A stretch of 64,000 bases of DNA, from assembly GCF_022009635.1 (NCBI RefSeq), contig NZ_CP091716.1, positions 1,751,001 through 1,815,000 of the forward strand, written 5' to 3'. Positions 26,476-36,216 of the stretch are shown here, one piece after another (position 1 is the first letter of the stretch; every line of letters begins with the position of its first letter). A program made the translations under genes and the position numbers. The notes under the pieces are model-generated. The model worked only from the letters and a program-made list of their open reading frames with translations. It searched no databases and was not told the DNA's origin. The DNA is from Variovorax paradoxus (lineage in GTDB: Bacteria > Pseudomonadota > Gammaproteobacteria > Burkholderiales > Burkholderiaceae_C).

Positions 26476-27891
26476 TCATTCGGTCCCATGCGAGGTGCGC
26501 GCCGCCAGTGTGAAGGATCGCTCCTTGGACAGCACGCCGTTGTAGAAAAGATTGAGCAGCACCGCGGCGAAGGTGCCCAGCACGATGCCGCTGTGCGTCA
26601 GCGGATGCGTCCATGCCGGAAAGTGCTGGAAGAAGTTCGGCGACAGCGTGGGGATCAGCCCCAGCCCGATGGAGATCGCGATCACGTACAGCGCATGGCG
26701 GTTCCGCGAATGGTCGATCTCGCCGAGGATGCGCACGCCGGTGGCCGCGACCATGCCGAACATCACGATGCCCGCGCCGCCCAGCACGAACTGCGGCACC
26801 GAGGCCACGATGTGCGCGATCTTCGGGAACAGCGCGAGCGCGATGAGCAGCAGGCCGCCGCCGGCCGCCACGTAGCGCGAGCGCACGCCCGTCACCGTCA
26901 CCAGCCCCACGTTCTGCGAGAACGAGGTGTACGGAAAGGTGTTGAACACGCCGCCGATCACCGTGCCCAGGCCGTCGGCGCGCAGGCCGCGCGTGAGCGC
27001 GTCGGTGCCCACCTTGCGGCCGGTGATCTCGCCGAGCGCGAGGAACATGCCCGTGGACTCGACCAGCGTGATCAGCATCACGATGCACATCGAGGCGATG
27101 GCCGTGAGCTCGAAGCGCGGCATGCCGAAGTGAAAGGGCGTGGTCACCGCGACCCAGCTGGCCTCGGCCAGCCCGTCGAAGTGCATGCGCCCGAGCGCCA
27201 GCGACAGTCCGACGCCGAAGACGATGCCCAGCAGCACCGCGATGTTGGCGACCAGGCCCTTGCCGAAGCGCGTGATCGCGATGATCACCAGCAGCACCGC
27301 CGCCGCGATCGCCAGGTTCACCGGCTCGCCGTAGGCGGGGTTGGCCACCGCGTGCGCCACGCCGTCGAGCATGCGGGTCGTGGTGGGCTGTCCGCCCGCG
27401 GCCCAGTTGATGGCCACGCCCATGAGCGACACGCCGATCAGCGTGATGACCGTGCCCGTCACCAGGGGAGGAAAAACGCCCAGCACGCGCCCCATCAACG
27501 GCGCGACCAGCATGCCGAACACGCCCGCCACGATGGTGGCGCCGTAGATCGCGGGCAGGCCCAGCGAGGGGTCGATGCCGATGGCGATCATCGGTCCGAC
27601 CGCCGCGAAGGTCACGCCCATCATCACCGGCATGCGAATGCCGAAGCGCCAGAAGCCGACGGCCTGCACCAGCGTGGCGATGCCGGCCGCCAGCAAGTCG
27701 GCGTTGATGAGAAAGGCAATGTCGGCCTTCGAGAGGCCGAGCGCGCCGCCCACGATGAGCGGCACCGCCACCGTGCCCGCGTACATCACGAGCACGTGCT
27801 GCAGGCTGAGTGCGCCGCAGCGCCCGAGGGGAAGCTTCTGATCGACCCCTTCGCCGTCTCCTGCGGGGGGCTTTTTATCGTTCGAAAGCAT
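26476..27891 (-). CDS. NCS2 family purine permease
   Basis: 471 residues with about 14 membrane helices. The family signature QNVGLVTVTGVRSR is present (after FPYTSFS), and an ESTG element lies in the substrate-binding region. Such proteins carry xanthine, urate or related bases with protons. Its promoter region at 27926-27955 contains a LysR-like palindrome and the LysR gene lies upstream. Co-transcription with the deaminase suggests uptake of the same purine. Confidence 0.9.
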   Translation of the reverse strand: MLSNDKKPPAGDGEGVDQKLPLGRCGALSLQHVLVMYAGTVAVPLIVGGALGLSKADIAFLINADLLAAGIATLVQAVGFWRFGIRMPVMMGVTFAAVGPMIAIGIDPSLGLPAIYGATIVAGVFGMLVAPLMGRVLGVFPPLVTGTVITLIGVSLMGVAINWAAGGQPTTTRMLDGVAHAVANPAYGEPVNLAIAAAVLLVIIAITRFGKGLVANIAVLLGIVFGVGLSLALGRMHFDGLAEASWVAVTTPFHFGMPRFELTAIASMCIVMLITLVESTGMFLALGEITGRKVGTDALTRGLRADGLGTVIGGVFNTFPYTSFSQNVGLVTVTGVRSRYVAAGGGLLLIALALFPKIAHIVASVPQFVLGGAGIVMFGMVAATGVRILGEIDHSRNRHALYVIAISIGLGLIPTLSPNFFQHFPAWTHPLTHSGIVLGTFAAVLLNLFYNGVLSKERSFTLAARTSHGTE

Positions 27892-27925
27892 GTGGACCTT
27901 TCTTTCCTGCCGATGAACCGGCGCG

Positions 27926-27955
27926 GCAGTCTAGGAGCGATGCGTTCGCACGTGC
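27926..27955 (-). promoter_or_regulatory. Promoter with LysR-like palindrome for the purine operon
   Basis: On the minus strand a -35 TTGCAC (27950-27955) and -10 TAGACT (27926-27931) are separated by 18 bases. The palindrome TTCGCACGTGCAA (27943-27955), a T-N11-A site, overlaps the -35 element. It lies between the LysR gene and the NCS2 permease. Confidence 0.5.
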
Positions 27956-28012
27956 AAAGTCAATAAATGACCTGCCCTGTGCACAAAAAGTGGACGGGTG
28001 AAGAAGGCGAAA

Positions 28013-28915
28013 TCAGGGCGCCAGCAGCGCGTCGAGGCTGGTCACCAGGTGGTTGGCGAACAGTTCGGCCGCGGGGCTCGGCGGCTGCGCGGCGCGGGCT
28101 TCCAGCGTGAGTGTCTGGGCGCGCAGTGCGGCGTCGCGCAGCGGAACGAAGACCAGCGAGCCTTCCTGGCGCTCCTCGTCGACATCGAGCCGGTTGAGCA
28201 GCGTGATGCCGCCGCCCTGGCGCACCAGCCGGCGCATGAGCGCGGTGGAGGTGGTCTCGATCACCGGCGAGGCGCTGATGCCCGAAAGCCCGAAGGCCGC
28301 GTCGAGGATGGGCCGGATCGACAGCGAAGGCGCCGGAAGGATCAGCGGATAGCCGACGCACTCTGCCAGCACCGCCGTCGCATGGGCGGTCAGCGGATGG
28401 CCGGGCGGCACCACCGCGCCGATCGGCCACTCGCTGGAAAACAGCGTGCGAAAGCCCGCGGTGCCGGGTACGTCGTAGGCCAGCGCCAGATCGGCGTCGC
28501 CCTCGCTCACGCTGCGCAGCACCGCCGCGATCGGCAGGCCCAGCAGCTTGAGCTGGATGCCGGGGTGCGCCTCGCGAAAACGCTGCACCACGGCCGGCAG
28601 GAAGGCGTCGGCCAGGCCGGCGGTGGTGGCGAGCGTGACCTCGCCCTGGCGCAGGCCGCGCACGGCCTCGATGCGCTGGCGCACGAGGTCGAACTCCTGC
28701 AGCGTGCCGCGCGCGTGGGCCAGCACGATCTCGCCCACGGGCGTGAGCTTCAGCGTGTTGTGGATGCGCTCGAACAGGGGCGCGCCCAGTTCTTCCTCCA
28801 GGTTCAGGATCTGCCGGTTGACCGCCGTGGGCACCACGTGCAACTGCTCGGCCGCCTTGCGGATCGAGCCCGCGCGAACCACCTCGACGAAATAGCGGAT
28901 GACCTTGGCGTGCAT
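28013..28915 (-). CDS. LysR family transcriptional regulator
   Basis: 300 residues. An N-terminal winged helix (IRYFVEVVRAGSIRKAAEQLHV, with recognition helix around TAVNRQILNLEEELG) is followed by the substrate-binding domain (about 90-300). It lies directly upstream of the purine permease and deaminase in the same orientation and probably controls them through the palindrome at 27943-27955. It starts 21 bases after the 5'-nucleotidase stop, so it may also be read from upstream. Confidence 0.88.
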   Translation of the reverse strand: MHAKVIRYFVEVVRAGSIRKAAEQLHVVPTAVNRQILNLEEELGAPLFERIHNTLKLTPVGEIVLAHARGTLQEFDLVRQRIEAVRGLRQGEVTLATTAGLADAFLPAVVQRFREAHPGIQLKLLGLPIAAVLRSVSEGDADLALAYDVPGTAGFRTLFSSEWPIGAVVPPGHPLTAHATAVLAECVGYPLILPAPSLSIRPILDAAFGLSGISASPVIETTSTALMRRLVRQGGGITLLNRLDVDEERQEGSLVFVPLRDAALRAQTLTLEARAAQPPSPAAELFANHLVTSLDALLAP

Positions 28916-28936
28916 GCGCGACCGCCTCCAGGTATG

Positions 28937-29836
28937 TCAGCCTTCGTTGCTGATGCCGCTGCTCACGTGCCCCGCGGGCACATGCCGCGAGGCCGCATCG
29001 ACGTGGCCGGTCTGGTCGTCGAAGAAGAAGTCGGGCTCGAACTCGCGAAGGAACTCGCCCTTGGGCAGGCCGCCGAGGAACATGGCCTCGTCGACGCGGA
29101 TGTTCCACTTCATGAGCGTGCGGATGGCGCGCTCGTGGGCCGGCGCGCTGCGCGCCGTGACCAGCGCGGTACGGATGCGCATCTGCGAATTGCCGGCCAT
29201 CTGCAGGCGATGGAGCGCCATCAGCAGCGGCTTGAACGGGCCTTCGGGCAGGGGCAGGTCGGCCTTGCTGAGTTCGTGCGCCTGGAAGGCGTCCAGGCCC
29301 TCGGCCTGGAACACGCGCTCGGCTTCGTCGGAGAACAGCACCGCGTCGCCGTCGAAGGCGATGCGCACTTCGTTCGGCCATGCGTCGCTGGCCTTCACCG
29401 ATTCGACCAGCACGCGCGCGGCCGGGAAGCCGGCGTTGAGCGCCTCGCGCACGTCCTGCGCGTTGACCGACAGGAACAGGTGCGCGCGCAACGGGCGCAG
29501 GTAGCCGAAGGGCGGGCGGCCCTGCGTGAACACGCCGCGCTGCAGCTTGATGTCGGCGGCCGCGCTCGACTTGAAGATGCGCATGCCCGAGACCGGGTCG
29601 TTGCGCGAGAGGATCACCACCTCGACGCGCTGCACGCCGTCGTCGTTGAAGCGCAGCAGCTTGCGGATCAGCGAATACGCAATGCCGGGCGCGGCCGGCA
29701 CGTCGATGCGGTCGAGCTGCAGCTTCATGTAGCCCTCGTTGTCGCCGGCCTCGAAGATGCGGTTTTCTTCTTCGAGGTTGAACAGGGCGCGCGAGGAGAT
29801 CGCGACCACGAGCTTGTCTTCGAGGGTTACGGGCAT
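28937..29836 (-). CDS. 5'-nucleotidase
   Basis: 299 residues, cytosolic-type 5'-nucleotidase family, which dephosphorylates nucleoside monophosphates. LVVAISSRALFNLEEENRIF at the N-terminus, VILSRNDP, RIAFDGDAVLFSDEAE and a C-terminal DFFFDDQ segment match this family, with acidic residues of a HAD-like active site. No signal peptide. It lies 25 bases after gspF, in the direction of the secretion operon, and before the LysR gene of the purine locus; a link to purine salvage is plausible. Confidence 0.85.
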   Translation of the reverse strand: MPVTLEDKLVVAISSRALFNLEEENRIFEAGDNEGYMKLQLDRIDVPAAPGIAYSLIRKLLRFNDDGVQRVEVVILSRNDPVSGMRIFKSSAAADIKLQRGVFTQGRPPFGYLRPLRAHLFLSVNAQDVREALNAGFPAARVLVESVKASDAWPNEVRIAFDGDAVLFSDEAERVFQAEGLDAFQAHELSKADLPLPEGPFKPLLMALHRLQMAGNSQMRIRTALVTARSAPAHERAIRTLMKWNIRVDEAMFLGGLPKGEFLREFEPDFFFDDQTGHVDAASRHVPAGHVSSGISNEG

Positions 29837-29861
29837 GGTGCGTCCTGCTTGACGGCGGCCG

Positions 29862-31100
29862 TCACTTCACGAACTGGTTCAGCTGGATGATCGGCAGCAT
29901 CACCGCCAGCACGATGAGCATCACCACCCCGCCCATCGCCACGATCAGCAGCGGCTCGAGGATGGTGGCCAGGTGCATCGCGCGGCGCTGCACTTCGGCG
30001 CCGAGCTGGTTGGCCGCGCGCTGCAGCATCAGCGGCAGGGTGCCGGTCTGCTCGCCCAGGCGCGCGAACATCGACACGAGGCCGGGAAAGCGCTTTTTTT
30101 GCGCCAGCGCGGAGGCCAGCGGCGCGCCTTCGCGCACCAGCACCAGCGCGTCGAGCGCATCGGCGCGCATCGCGCGGTTGCCCAGCGTTTCCGAGGCGGC
30201 CTGCAGCGCGCGAAGAATGGGCACGCCGGCCGTGGCCAGCATGGCGAGCGTGCTCGCGAAGCGCGCCGCGTTGTAGCCGCGCGCGAGCTTGCCCACCAGC
30301 GGCAGCTTGAGCCAGGCCGCGTCGAACTTGAGGCGGAAGGCTTCCTGCGCCAAGGCCAGCCGTGCGCCGATGGCGCCGAGCACCACGGCGCCGAGCATCC
30401 ACCAGCCGTAGTTGCGCACGCCCGCGCTCAGCGACAGCATCACCGTGGTGAGGAAGGGCAGCGAGCGCTTGGTGCCCGCGAACACCTGCGCCACCTGCGG
30501 CACCACGTAGCTCACGAGGAAGATCACGATGACGATCGCCACCAGCGTGACGATGGCCGGGTACAGCGCGGCACCGATCAGCTTCTGCTGCAGCGCCTGG
30601 CGTTCCTCGAGGTCGTCGGCCAGGCGGTCGAGCACCAGGCCGAGGTTGCCGCTTTGCTCGCCGGCGCCGATCACGGCCGTGTAGATGGGCGAGAACTCGC
30701 GCGAGTGCGCCGACAGCGCGCGCGCAAAGGGCGAGCCTGCGTTGACCTCCGCGCGCAGCGACGCGACCAGGTTGCGCTGCGGCTCCGATTCGGCTTCGTC
30801 GGTGAGCGCGGTGAGCGCGCGTTCCAGCGGCAGGCCCGACGACACGAGGCCCGCGAGCTGCCGTGTCCAGACGGCCAGGCCCGTGGAATTGAAGACGCGC
30901 TTGCCGCCGCCAAGCCAGCGGCCGAGGCCGCTGCGTTGGCCGGTGCCGTTGACGTGGTCGCTGCCGACCGGCTTGACCGACAGCGGAATGAGCGCCTGCG
31001 CCCGCAGCAGGCTGCGCGCGCTGCGGGCGGTGTCGGCTTCCAGCACGCCTTCGCGCGACTGGCCGCTGGCATCGATGGCTTCGAAGGAATAGGCGGGCAT
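29862..31100 (-). CDS. gspF: Type II secretion inner membrane platform protein GspF
   Basis: 412 residues with two GspF repeats (about 75-195 and 275-400) and three membrane helices (ALYPAIVTLVAIVIVIFLVSY, the middle pair near residues 220-250, and LEPLLIVAMGGVVMLIVLAV). FTRQLA-type segment WTRQLAGLVSSGLPLERAL is typical. It anchors the pseudopilus assembly platform and contacts GspE, whose gene is just upstream. Confidence 0.95.
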   Translation of the reverse strand: MPAYSFEAIDASGQSREGVLEADTARSARSLLRAQALIPLSVKPVGSDHVNGTGQRSGLGRWLGGGKRVFNSTGLAVWTRQLAGLVSSGLPLERALTALTDEAESEPQRNLVASLRAEVNAGSPFARALSAHSREFSPIYTAVIGAGEQSGNLGLVLDRLADDLEERQALQQKLIGAALYPAIVTLVAIVIVIFLVSYVVPQVAQVFAGTKRSLPFLTTVMLSLSAGVRNYGWWMLGAVVLGAIGARLALAQEAFRLKFDAAWLKLPLVGKLARGYNAARFASTLAMLATAGVPILRALQAASETLGNRAMRADALDALVLVREGAPLASALAQKKRFPGLVSMFARLGEQTGTLPLMLQRAANQLGAEVQRRAMHLATILEPLLIVAMGGVVMLIVLAVMLPIIQLNQFVK

Positions 31101-31115
31101 GGGGAGGCCGGGACG

Positions 31116-32507
31116 CTAGTCGCGCGTGACGCGCAGCAGTTCGGCGCGCGAGGTGATGCCGGCCTGCACCAGCCGTTCGCCGTCTTCGCGCATCAGGCGC
31201 AGGCCGCCGCGCGCGCCGGCCTGCAGCAGTTCGCTCTCGGCCGCCTTGCTGTGGATCAGGCCCTGCACGGTTTCGTCGGCAACCAGCAGTTCGAAGATGC
31301 CGGTGCGGCCCTGGTAGCCGGTCTGGCCGCAGACCTCGCAGCCCGCGCCGGCGCATGCCGTGCAGACCTTGCGCACCAGCCGCTGCGCGAGCACGCCCAG
31401 CAGCGACGAACTCAGGAGGAAGGGCTCCACGCCCATGTCGGTAAGCCGGGTGACGGCGCTGACCGAGTCGTTGGTGTGCAGCGTGGCCAGCACCAGGTGA
31501 CCGGTGAGCGAGGCCTGGATGGCGATCTGCGCGGTTTCGAAGTCGCGGATTTCGCCGATCATGATCACGTCGGGGTCCTGCCGCAGGATGGCGCGCAGGG
31601 CCTTGGCGAAGGTGAGTTCGATCTTGGCGTTGATCTGGGTCTGGCCCACGCCCGGCAGCTCGTATTCGATGGGGTCTTCCACCGTCATGATGTTGCTGCG
31701 GCTCGCGTCGAGCCGGGCCAGCGCGGCGTACAGCGTGGTGGTCTTGCCCGAGCCCGTGGGGCCGGTCACCAGGATGATGCCGTGCGGCTGCGAGATGAGC
31801 TTTTCGAAGCGATCCAGCGTGTCGCCCTGCATGCCCACCGACTCGAGCGTGAGCTTCGATTCGCTCTTGTCCAGCAGGCGCAGCACCGCGCGTTCGCCGT
31901 GCGCGCTGGGCAGCGTCGACACCCGCACGTCGACCGCGCGCGTGCCGATGCGCAGGCTGATGCGCCCGTCCTGCGGCAGCCGCTTCTCGGAGATGTCGAG
32001 GTCGGCCATGATCTTCAGGCGCGAGATCAGCGCGGCGTGCAGCGCGCGATTGGGCTGCACCACTTCGCGCAGCGTGCCGTCGATGCGAAAGCGCACGGAC
32101 GAGGTGCGCTCGTAGGGCTCGATGTGGATGTCGCTGGCGCCGTCGCGCGCGGCCTGCGTGAGCAGCGCGTTCAGCATGCGGATGATGGGCGCGTCGCCCG
32201 CGCTGGCCAGCAGGTCTTCGACCGCCGGCAGCTCCTGCATCATGCGCGAGAGGTCGGCGTCGTTCTGCACCTCGCTCACCACCGCCGCCGCGCTCGATTC
32301 GCCTTGCGCATAGGCCGCGCTGATGCGCTGCGCCAGCGGGCCATCGGCCAGCACCTCGAAGGTCTGCACGCCGTACTTGCGCGACACCTCGCCGACCGCG
32401 CTGCGAGCCGGATGGCTCGACATCCACAGCGTGTAGCGGCCGTCGTCGGTCTCCTCGAGCAGGAGTTGCTGGCTGCGTGCGAACGCGTAGGGCAGGGGAT
32501 AGCGCAT
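31116..32507 (-). CDS. gspE: Type II secretion ATPase GspE
   Basis: 463 residues. Walker A GPTGSGKTT (249-257), Asp box LRQDPDVIMIGEIRDFETA and His box GHLVLATLHTND are intact. The four-cysteine zinc element is compressed: CTAC (382-385) and CEVC (390-393) are separated by only four residues, whereas many GspE proteins have about 30. GYQGRTGIFELL follows. It powers pseudopilus assembly from the cytoplasm. Confidence 0.95.
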   Translation of the reverse strand: MRYPLPYAFARSQQLLLEETDDGRYTLWMSSHPARSAVGEVSRKYGVQTFEVLADGPLAQRISAAYAQGESSAAAVVSEVQNDADLSRMMQELPAVEDLLASAGDAPIIRMLNALLTQAARDGASDIHIEPYERTSSVRFRIDGTLREVVQPNRALHAALISRLKIMADLDISEKRLPQDGRISLRIGTRAVDVRVSTLPSAHGERAVLRLLDKSESKLTLESVGMQGDTLDRFEKLISQPHGIILVTGPTGSGKTTTLYAALARLDASRSNIMTVEDPIEYELPGVGQTQINAKIELTFAKALRAILRQDPDVIMIGEIRDFETAQIAIQASLTGHLVLATLHTNDSVSAVTRLTDMGVEPFLLSSSLLGVLAQRLVRKVCTACAGAGCEVCGQTGYQGRTGIFELLVADETVQGLIHSKAAESELLQAGARGGLRLMREDGERLVQAGITSRAELLRVTRD

Positions 32508-32565
32508 GGGCGGGGTCAGCGGGGCGGGTGCGTGTGTGGCGTGGTGAAGAGGAATGGTAGATGCA

Positions 32566-34857
32566 TCAGGGCATTTCGCGCGCGCTGGCCGGGTCGTCCG
32601 TGGGCGGCAGCGTGCCGCGCAGGGGGCTCGGGGCCAGCTTGCGGTTGTCCGCGGCGGCGCGCGGCGGCGGGATCAGCTGCGTGCCGCCGATGCGCTCGCT
32701 GCCGGGGGCGTTGGGGGCTGCGCGAACCAGCGGTACTTCCGGCAGCACCGGCGCGGAATCGACGCCGCGCAGCATGATGTTGTCGGTGCTGGGCTGGGTG
32801 CGCTGCTGCATGCCGCGGATTTCGTCGTAGCGGTCGTAGGCGAAGGCCTGGGTCGAGGCGCCGTCGCGCATCACCGCGGGGCGCAGGAACATCATGAGGT
32901 TGCTCTTGTTGCGCGTGCGGACCTCGTTCTTGAACAGGTTGCCGAGCACGGGGATGTCGCCTGCCACCGGCACCTTCTCGACCGTGTTGCCGTAGTCGTC
33001 CGACAGCAGGCCGCCGAGCATGACCAGGCCGCCGTCCTCGACCAGCACGCTGGATTCGATGGAGCGCTTGTTGGTGGTCGGGCCGTTCGGGTCCTTGGCG
33101 GTGTTCTGGTCGACGGTCGAGGTCTCCTGGAAGATGGTCATCTTCACGGTGCCGTTCTCGTTGATGGTCGGGCGCACGCGCAGCGTCAGGCCGACGTCCT
33201 TGCGCTCGACGGTGGTGAACGGGTTGATGCCCACCGAACCCGAGGTGCTGGCGTACTGGCCGGTGACGAAAGGCACGTTCTGGCCGATCACGATCTTGGC
33301 TTCTTCGTTGTCCAGCGTCAGCAGGTTGGGCGTGGAGAGCACGTTGGCGTCGCCGTCGCTGTTGAAGAAGTTGGCGATGGCGCCCAGGATGTACTGGCCG
33401 CCGATCTTGCCGGCAATGCCCAGGTTCAGGCCCGGCGACGGCGTGATGCCGGCCACGTTCTTGGTGGCCAGCGCCTGCGTCAGCGCCAGGATGTTGGCGC
33501 TGGCCAGGCTGGAGTTGGTGCCGATGACCGCGTTGTTGCCCAGCGCGCTTTGCCACTGCACGCCGAAGTTGGCGGCCTTCTTGGCGCTGACCTCGACGAT
33601 CAGCGCCTCGATCATGACCTGCGCGCGGCGGCCGTCGAGCTTGTCGATCACGGCGCGCATCTGGCGGTATTGCGGCTCGGGCGCCGTGATGATGAGCGAG
33701 TTGGTGGTCGGGTCGGCCTGGATCTGGCCGCCGGTCGAGGGCTGGTTGGCGTTGTTGAGCGGGGCGCTGGCCGCGGCCGAGCCGCCGTTCTGGCCGCCGC
33801 TGAGATTCACCTGCATGGCCTGCGGCGCGCTTTGCTGCGGCACCGGGCTGCTGCCCGCGGCGCCCGGCTGGCCCGAGGCGCTCGTCTGCTGGTTGGCGGC
33901 CATGGCGGCGCGCAGCGTGGCCGCGAGGCGCACCGCGTCAGCGTTCTTCAGGTAGACCACGTAGATGTTGCCGGCCGCGCCGTTGCTGCCTTCGGCGGGC
34001 TGGCGGTCGAGCTTTTCGACCAGCGTGCGCACCAGCTGCACGCGCGCCGGGTTGGCCGCGCGCAGGATCAGCGAGTTGCTGCGCGGGTCGGCCAGCAGCG
34101 TGGTGCGGAACGACGCATCGGTGGCGCCCGGCGCCGCGGCGGTGCCCGGCGCGCCCGAGCCGCTGCCCTCGATCAGCCGCGAGATGAGCGGCACCATGTC
34201 GGAGGCGATGGAATGCTTGAGCTGGATGACTTCGACGTCGGACGCGTTCGGCACGTCGAGCGACGCGATGATGCGGGCCAGCCGGCGCATGTTGTCGGCG
34301 TAGTCGGTGATCACGAGCGAGTTGTTGCCCGGGTTCACGTTGATGGTGTTGTTCGGCGGGATCAGCGGGCGCAGCACCGGCAGCAGGCTGTTCGGCGATT
34401 CGTAGTTGAGCCGGAAGATCTGCGTGACGATCTGGTTGCTGCCGCTGGACGAGACGGCGCCGATGGAGGTGTTGACGGCGCTGCTCTGCAGCTTGGCGTC
34501 AGCCTCGGGCACCACCTTGTAGAGGCCGTCGGCCTCCACCACCGCGAAGCCCTGCAGGCGCAGCGCCGAGGCGAACTGGTTGAACGCGGCCGCCGGCTGG
34601 ATGGCGCGGTCGGTGACGAGGTTCATGGTGCCCTTCACGCGCGGATCGACCACCACGTCGCGCCCAGTGACCACGGCCATGGTACGGGCCACGGCCTCGA
34701 TGTCGGCGTTGGCGAAGTTGAGCGTGATCGGCTCGCCGCGGCGCGGTGCGTCGCTGGTCTGCGCGAAGGCCGCGGGCGCGGCCTGCAGGAACGTGGCCGC
34801 GATCAGCACGCGCACGGCGAGTGCGACGGTGCCAGTCGAAAACAGTGGCTTCATCAT
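32566..34857 (-). CDS. gspD: Type II secretion outer membrane secretin GspD
   Basis: 763 residues. Signal peptide (ends near AAFA-QT), N0 domain (ITLNFANADIEAVARTMA), N1-N3 domains, a low-complexity Ser/Gly/Gln-rich insertion (about 335-385) and a secretin core (VLSTPNLLTLDNEEAKIVIGQ, then VPVAGDIPVLGNLF). The C-terminal tail is Pro-rich and ends SAREMP. The ATG at 34857 is the first of two adjacent ATG codons and lies five bases after the gspN stop. Confidence 0.95.
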   Translation of the reverse strand: MMKPLFSTGTVALAVRVLIAATFLQAAPAAFAQTSDAPRRGEPITLNFANADIEAVARTMAVVTGRDVVVDPRVKGTMNLVTDRAIQPAAAFNQFASALRLQGFAVVEADGLYKVVPEADAKLQSSAVNTSIGAVSSSGSNQIVTQIFRLNYESPNSLLPVLRPLIPPNNTINVNPGNNSLVITDYADNMRRLARIIASLDVPNASDVEVIQLKHSIASDMVPLISRLIEGSGSGAPGTAAAPGATDASFRTTLLADPRSNSLILRAANPARVQLVRTLVEKLDRQPAEGSNGAAGNIYVVYLKNADAVRLAATLRAAMAANQQTSASGQPGAAGSSPVPQQSAPQAMQVNLSGGQNGGSAAASAPLNNANQPSTGGQIQADPTTNSLIITAPEPQYRQMRAVIDKLDGRRAQVMIEALIVEVSAKKAANFGVQWQSALGNNAVIGTNSSLASANILALTQALATKNVAGITPSPGLNLGIAGKIGGQYILGAIANFFNSDGDANVLSTPNLLTLDNEEAKIVIGQNVPFVTGQYASTSGSVGINPFTTVERKDVGLTLRVRPTINENGTVKMTIFQETSTVDQNTAKDPNGPTTNKRSIESSVLVEDGGLVMLGGLLSDDYGNTVEKVPVAGDIPVLGNLFKNEVRTRNKSNLMMFLRPAVMRDGASTQAFAYDRYDEIRGMQQRTQPSTDNIMLRGVDSAPVLPEVPLVRAAPNAPGSERIGGTQLIPPPRAAADNRKLAPSPLRGTLPPTDDPASAREMP

Positions 34858-34862
34858 GAGGA

Positions 34863-35663
34863 TCAACCCAGGGTGATGATCGAACGCGCGTTGTCGCGCC
34901 GTCCGATGATGTTCAACAAATTGGAAAGTGCGTCTTCGCGGCCGGGCGCGGCATTGGCTTCGCCGTTGAAGCGGAAGGTGGTGCCGTTCCAGCTGCCGCT
35001 GCCGTTCAGCTCGAGGCTGCCTTCGCGCGTGCTGAGCAGCAGCGTGGGGCGGTTGCCGCCTTCGAGCGTGAGCCGGTAGCTGCCCATCGGACGCAAGGTC
35101 GACAGGCTGGAGGAAACGTCGGTGGCGTCGAGCGAGGCCTGGCCCGCGATGCGCAGCGCGGGGCCGTCCCATTGCATCGCGAAGGCCTTGGTGGTGAGGT
35201 CGAGCGCGCCGTCGAGCTTGAGCGTGTTCCAGGGCGCGCCCAGGCCGGTGAGCATGCTGGCGGGCCAGCGCGAGCGGCTGTCCTGCCATTCGAGCTGCAT
35301 GCCGCCGGCGCGCGGGCTGGCGCGCAGCTGCAGCGGCTGGGCCGCGCAGCAGGGCAGGTCGAGGCTGGCCGAGATGCCGCCCCAGCCCGGACGCATGCGC
35401 CAGTGCAGCAGGCCGGGCAGCGACACTGCTTCGGCGCCGCCGGCACCGCTGGCGAACACCACGGCGGCCGTGCCGTTCCAGATGGTGCCGCGCGGATTGG
35501 CCAGCACCAGCCGGCCCTGGCTCCAGCCCGACAGCGCCGCCGACAGCCAGCGCGCCGGCGCGAACAGCAGCACCGCCAGCACCGCGCCGATCGTGATGCC
35601 GAGCAGCGCCCAGCGCCAGCCGCGGCGTGGCGCGGGGCCGGAGGAGGGAGGTCGAGTCACCAT
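34863..35663 (-). CDS. gspN: Type II secretion protein GspN
   Basis: 266 residues with one N-terminal membrane helix (ALLGITIGAVLAVLLFAPA) and a periplasmic domain beginning WSQGRLVLANPRGTIWNGTA, characteristic of GspN. Its exact role in secretion is not settled. It lies between gspM and gspD, as in other betaproteobacterial clusters. Confidence 0.9.
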   Translation of the reverse strand: MVTRPPSSGPAPRRGWRWALLGITIGAVLAVLLFAPARWLSAALSGWSQGRLVLANPRGTIWNGTAAVVFASGAGGAEAVSLPGLLHWRMRPGWGGISASLDLPCCAAQPLQLRASPRAGGMQLEWQDSRSRWPASMLTGLGAPWNTLKLDGALDLTTKAFAMQWDGPALRIAGQASLDATDVSSSLSTLRPMGSYRLTLEGGNRPTLLLSTREGSLELNGSGSWNGTTFRFNGEANAAPGREDALSNLLNIIGRRDNARSIITLG

Positions 35664-35673
35664 GCGGGATGGC

Positions 35674-36216
35674 TCATCGAGCGGCGGGCAGCGCCATGAC
35701 GACGGTGCCGTCCCAGCGGACCTGCGGCGTCGACGAGGCGTCCTTGTGGCCGGCAGCAGGCGTGGCGGCGGCGGGCGCCCGGGTCAGGTGCGCCTCGCGC
35801 GGAACGGCGTGGGCGTTGCCGCGCGCCTGGGCGAGCCACTGGGCGACCGTGCCCGCGGGCACCGAACGCAGCGTGACGGTGGCGGCGCCGTCGCCGCCGG
35901 TCGTCATGAGTTGGGCGTTGCCGTTGCCGAGGCCGTCGCGCACCGAGGTTTCGAGGGCGCGCATCGCGTCGTCGCGATTCAGCCGCGGCTGCGACTGCAG
36001 TGCCTTGGCGCGGTTCTGCAGGGTGGCCATCTGCTGCAGCTGCGCATCGAGCTGCGCGTGTTCGGCCGGTGCCGCGGCAAGCGTGCGCAGGGCGGGCGCA
36101 AGCGCGATCCACCAGAGCAGGGCCAGCGCCACGAGCGCTGCTGCGGCGGCGACCATGCGGCGCTCGCGCGCTTCCAGGGTGGCCCAGCGGGCCTTGAGCT
36201 GTTCGCTGAAGTTCAT
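35674..36216 (-). CDS. gspM: Type II secretion protein GspM
   Basis: 180 residues: short cytoplasmic start (MNFSEQLKARWATLEARERRM), a membrane helix (about 22-42) and a periplasmic ferredoxin-like domain. It partners with GspL in the inner membrane. The ATG overlaps the gspL stop by four bases. Confidence 0.92.
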   Translation of the reverse strand: MNFSEQLKARWATLEARERRMVAAAAALVALALLWWIALAPALRTLAAAPAEHAQLDAQLQQMATLQNRAKALQSQPRLNRDDAMRALETSVRDGLGNGNAQLMTTGGDGAATVTLRSVPAGTVAQWLAQARGNAHAVPREAHLTRAPAAATPAAGHKDASSTPQVRWDGTVVMALPAAR

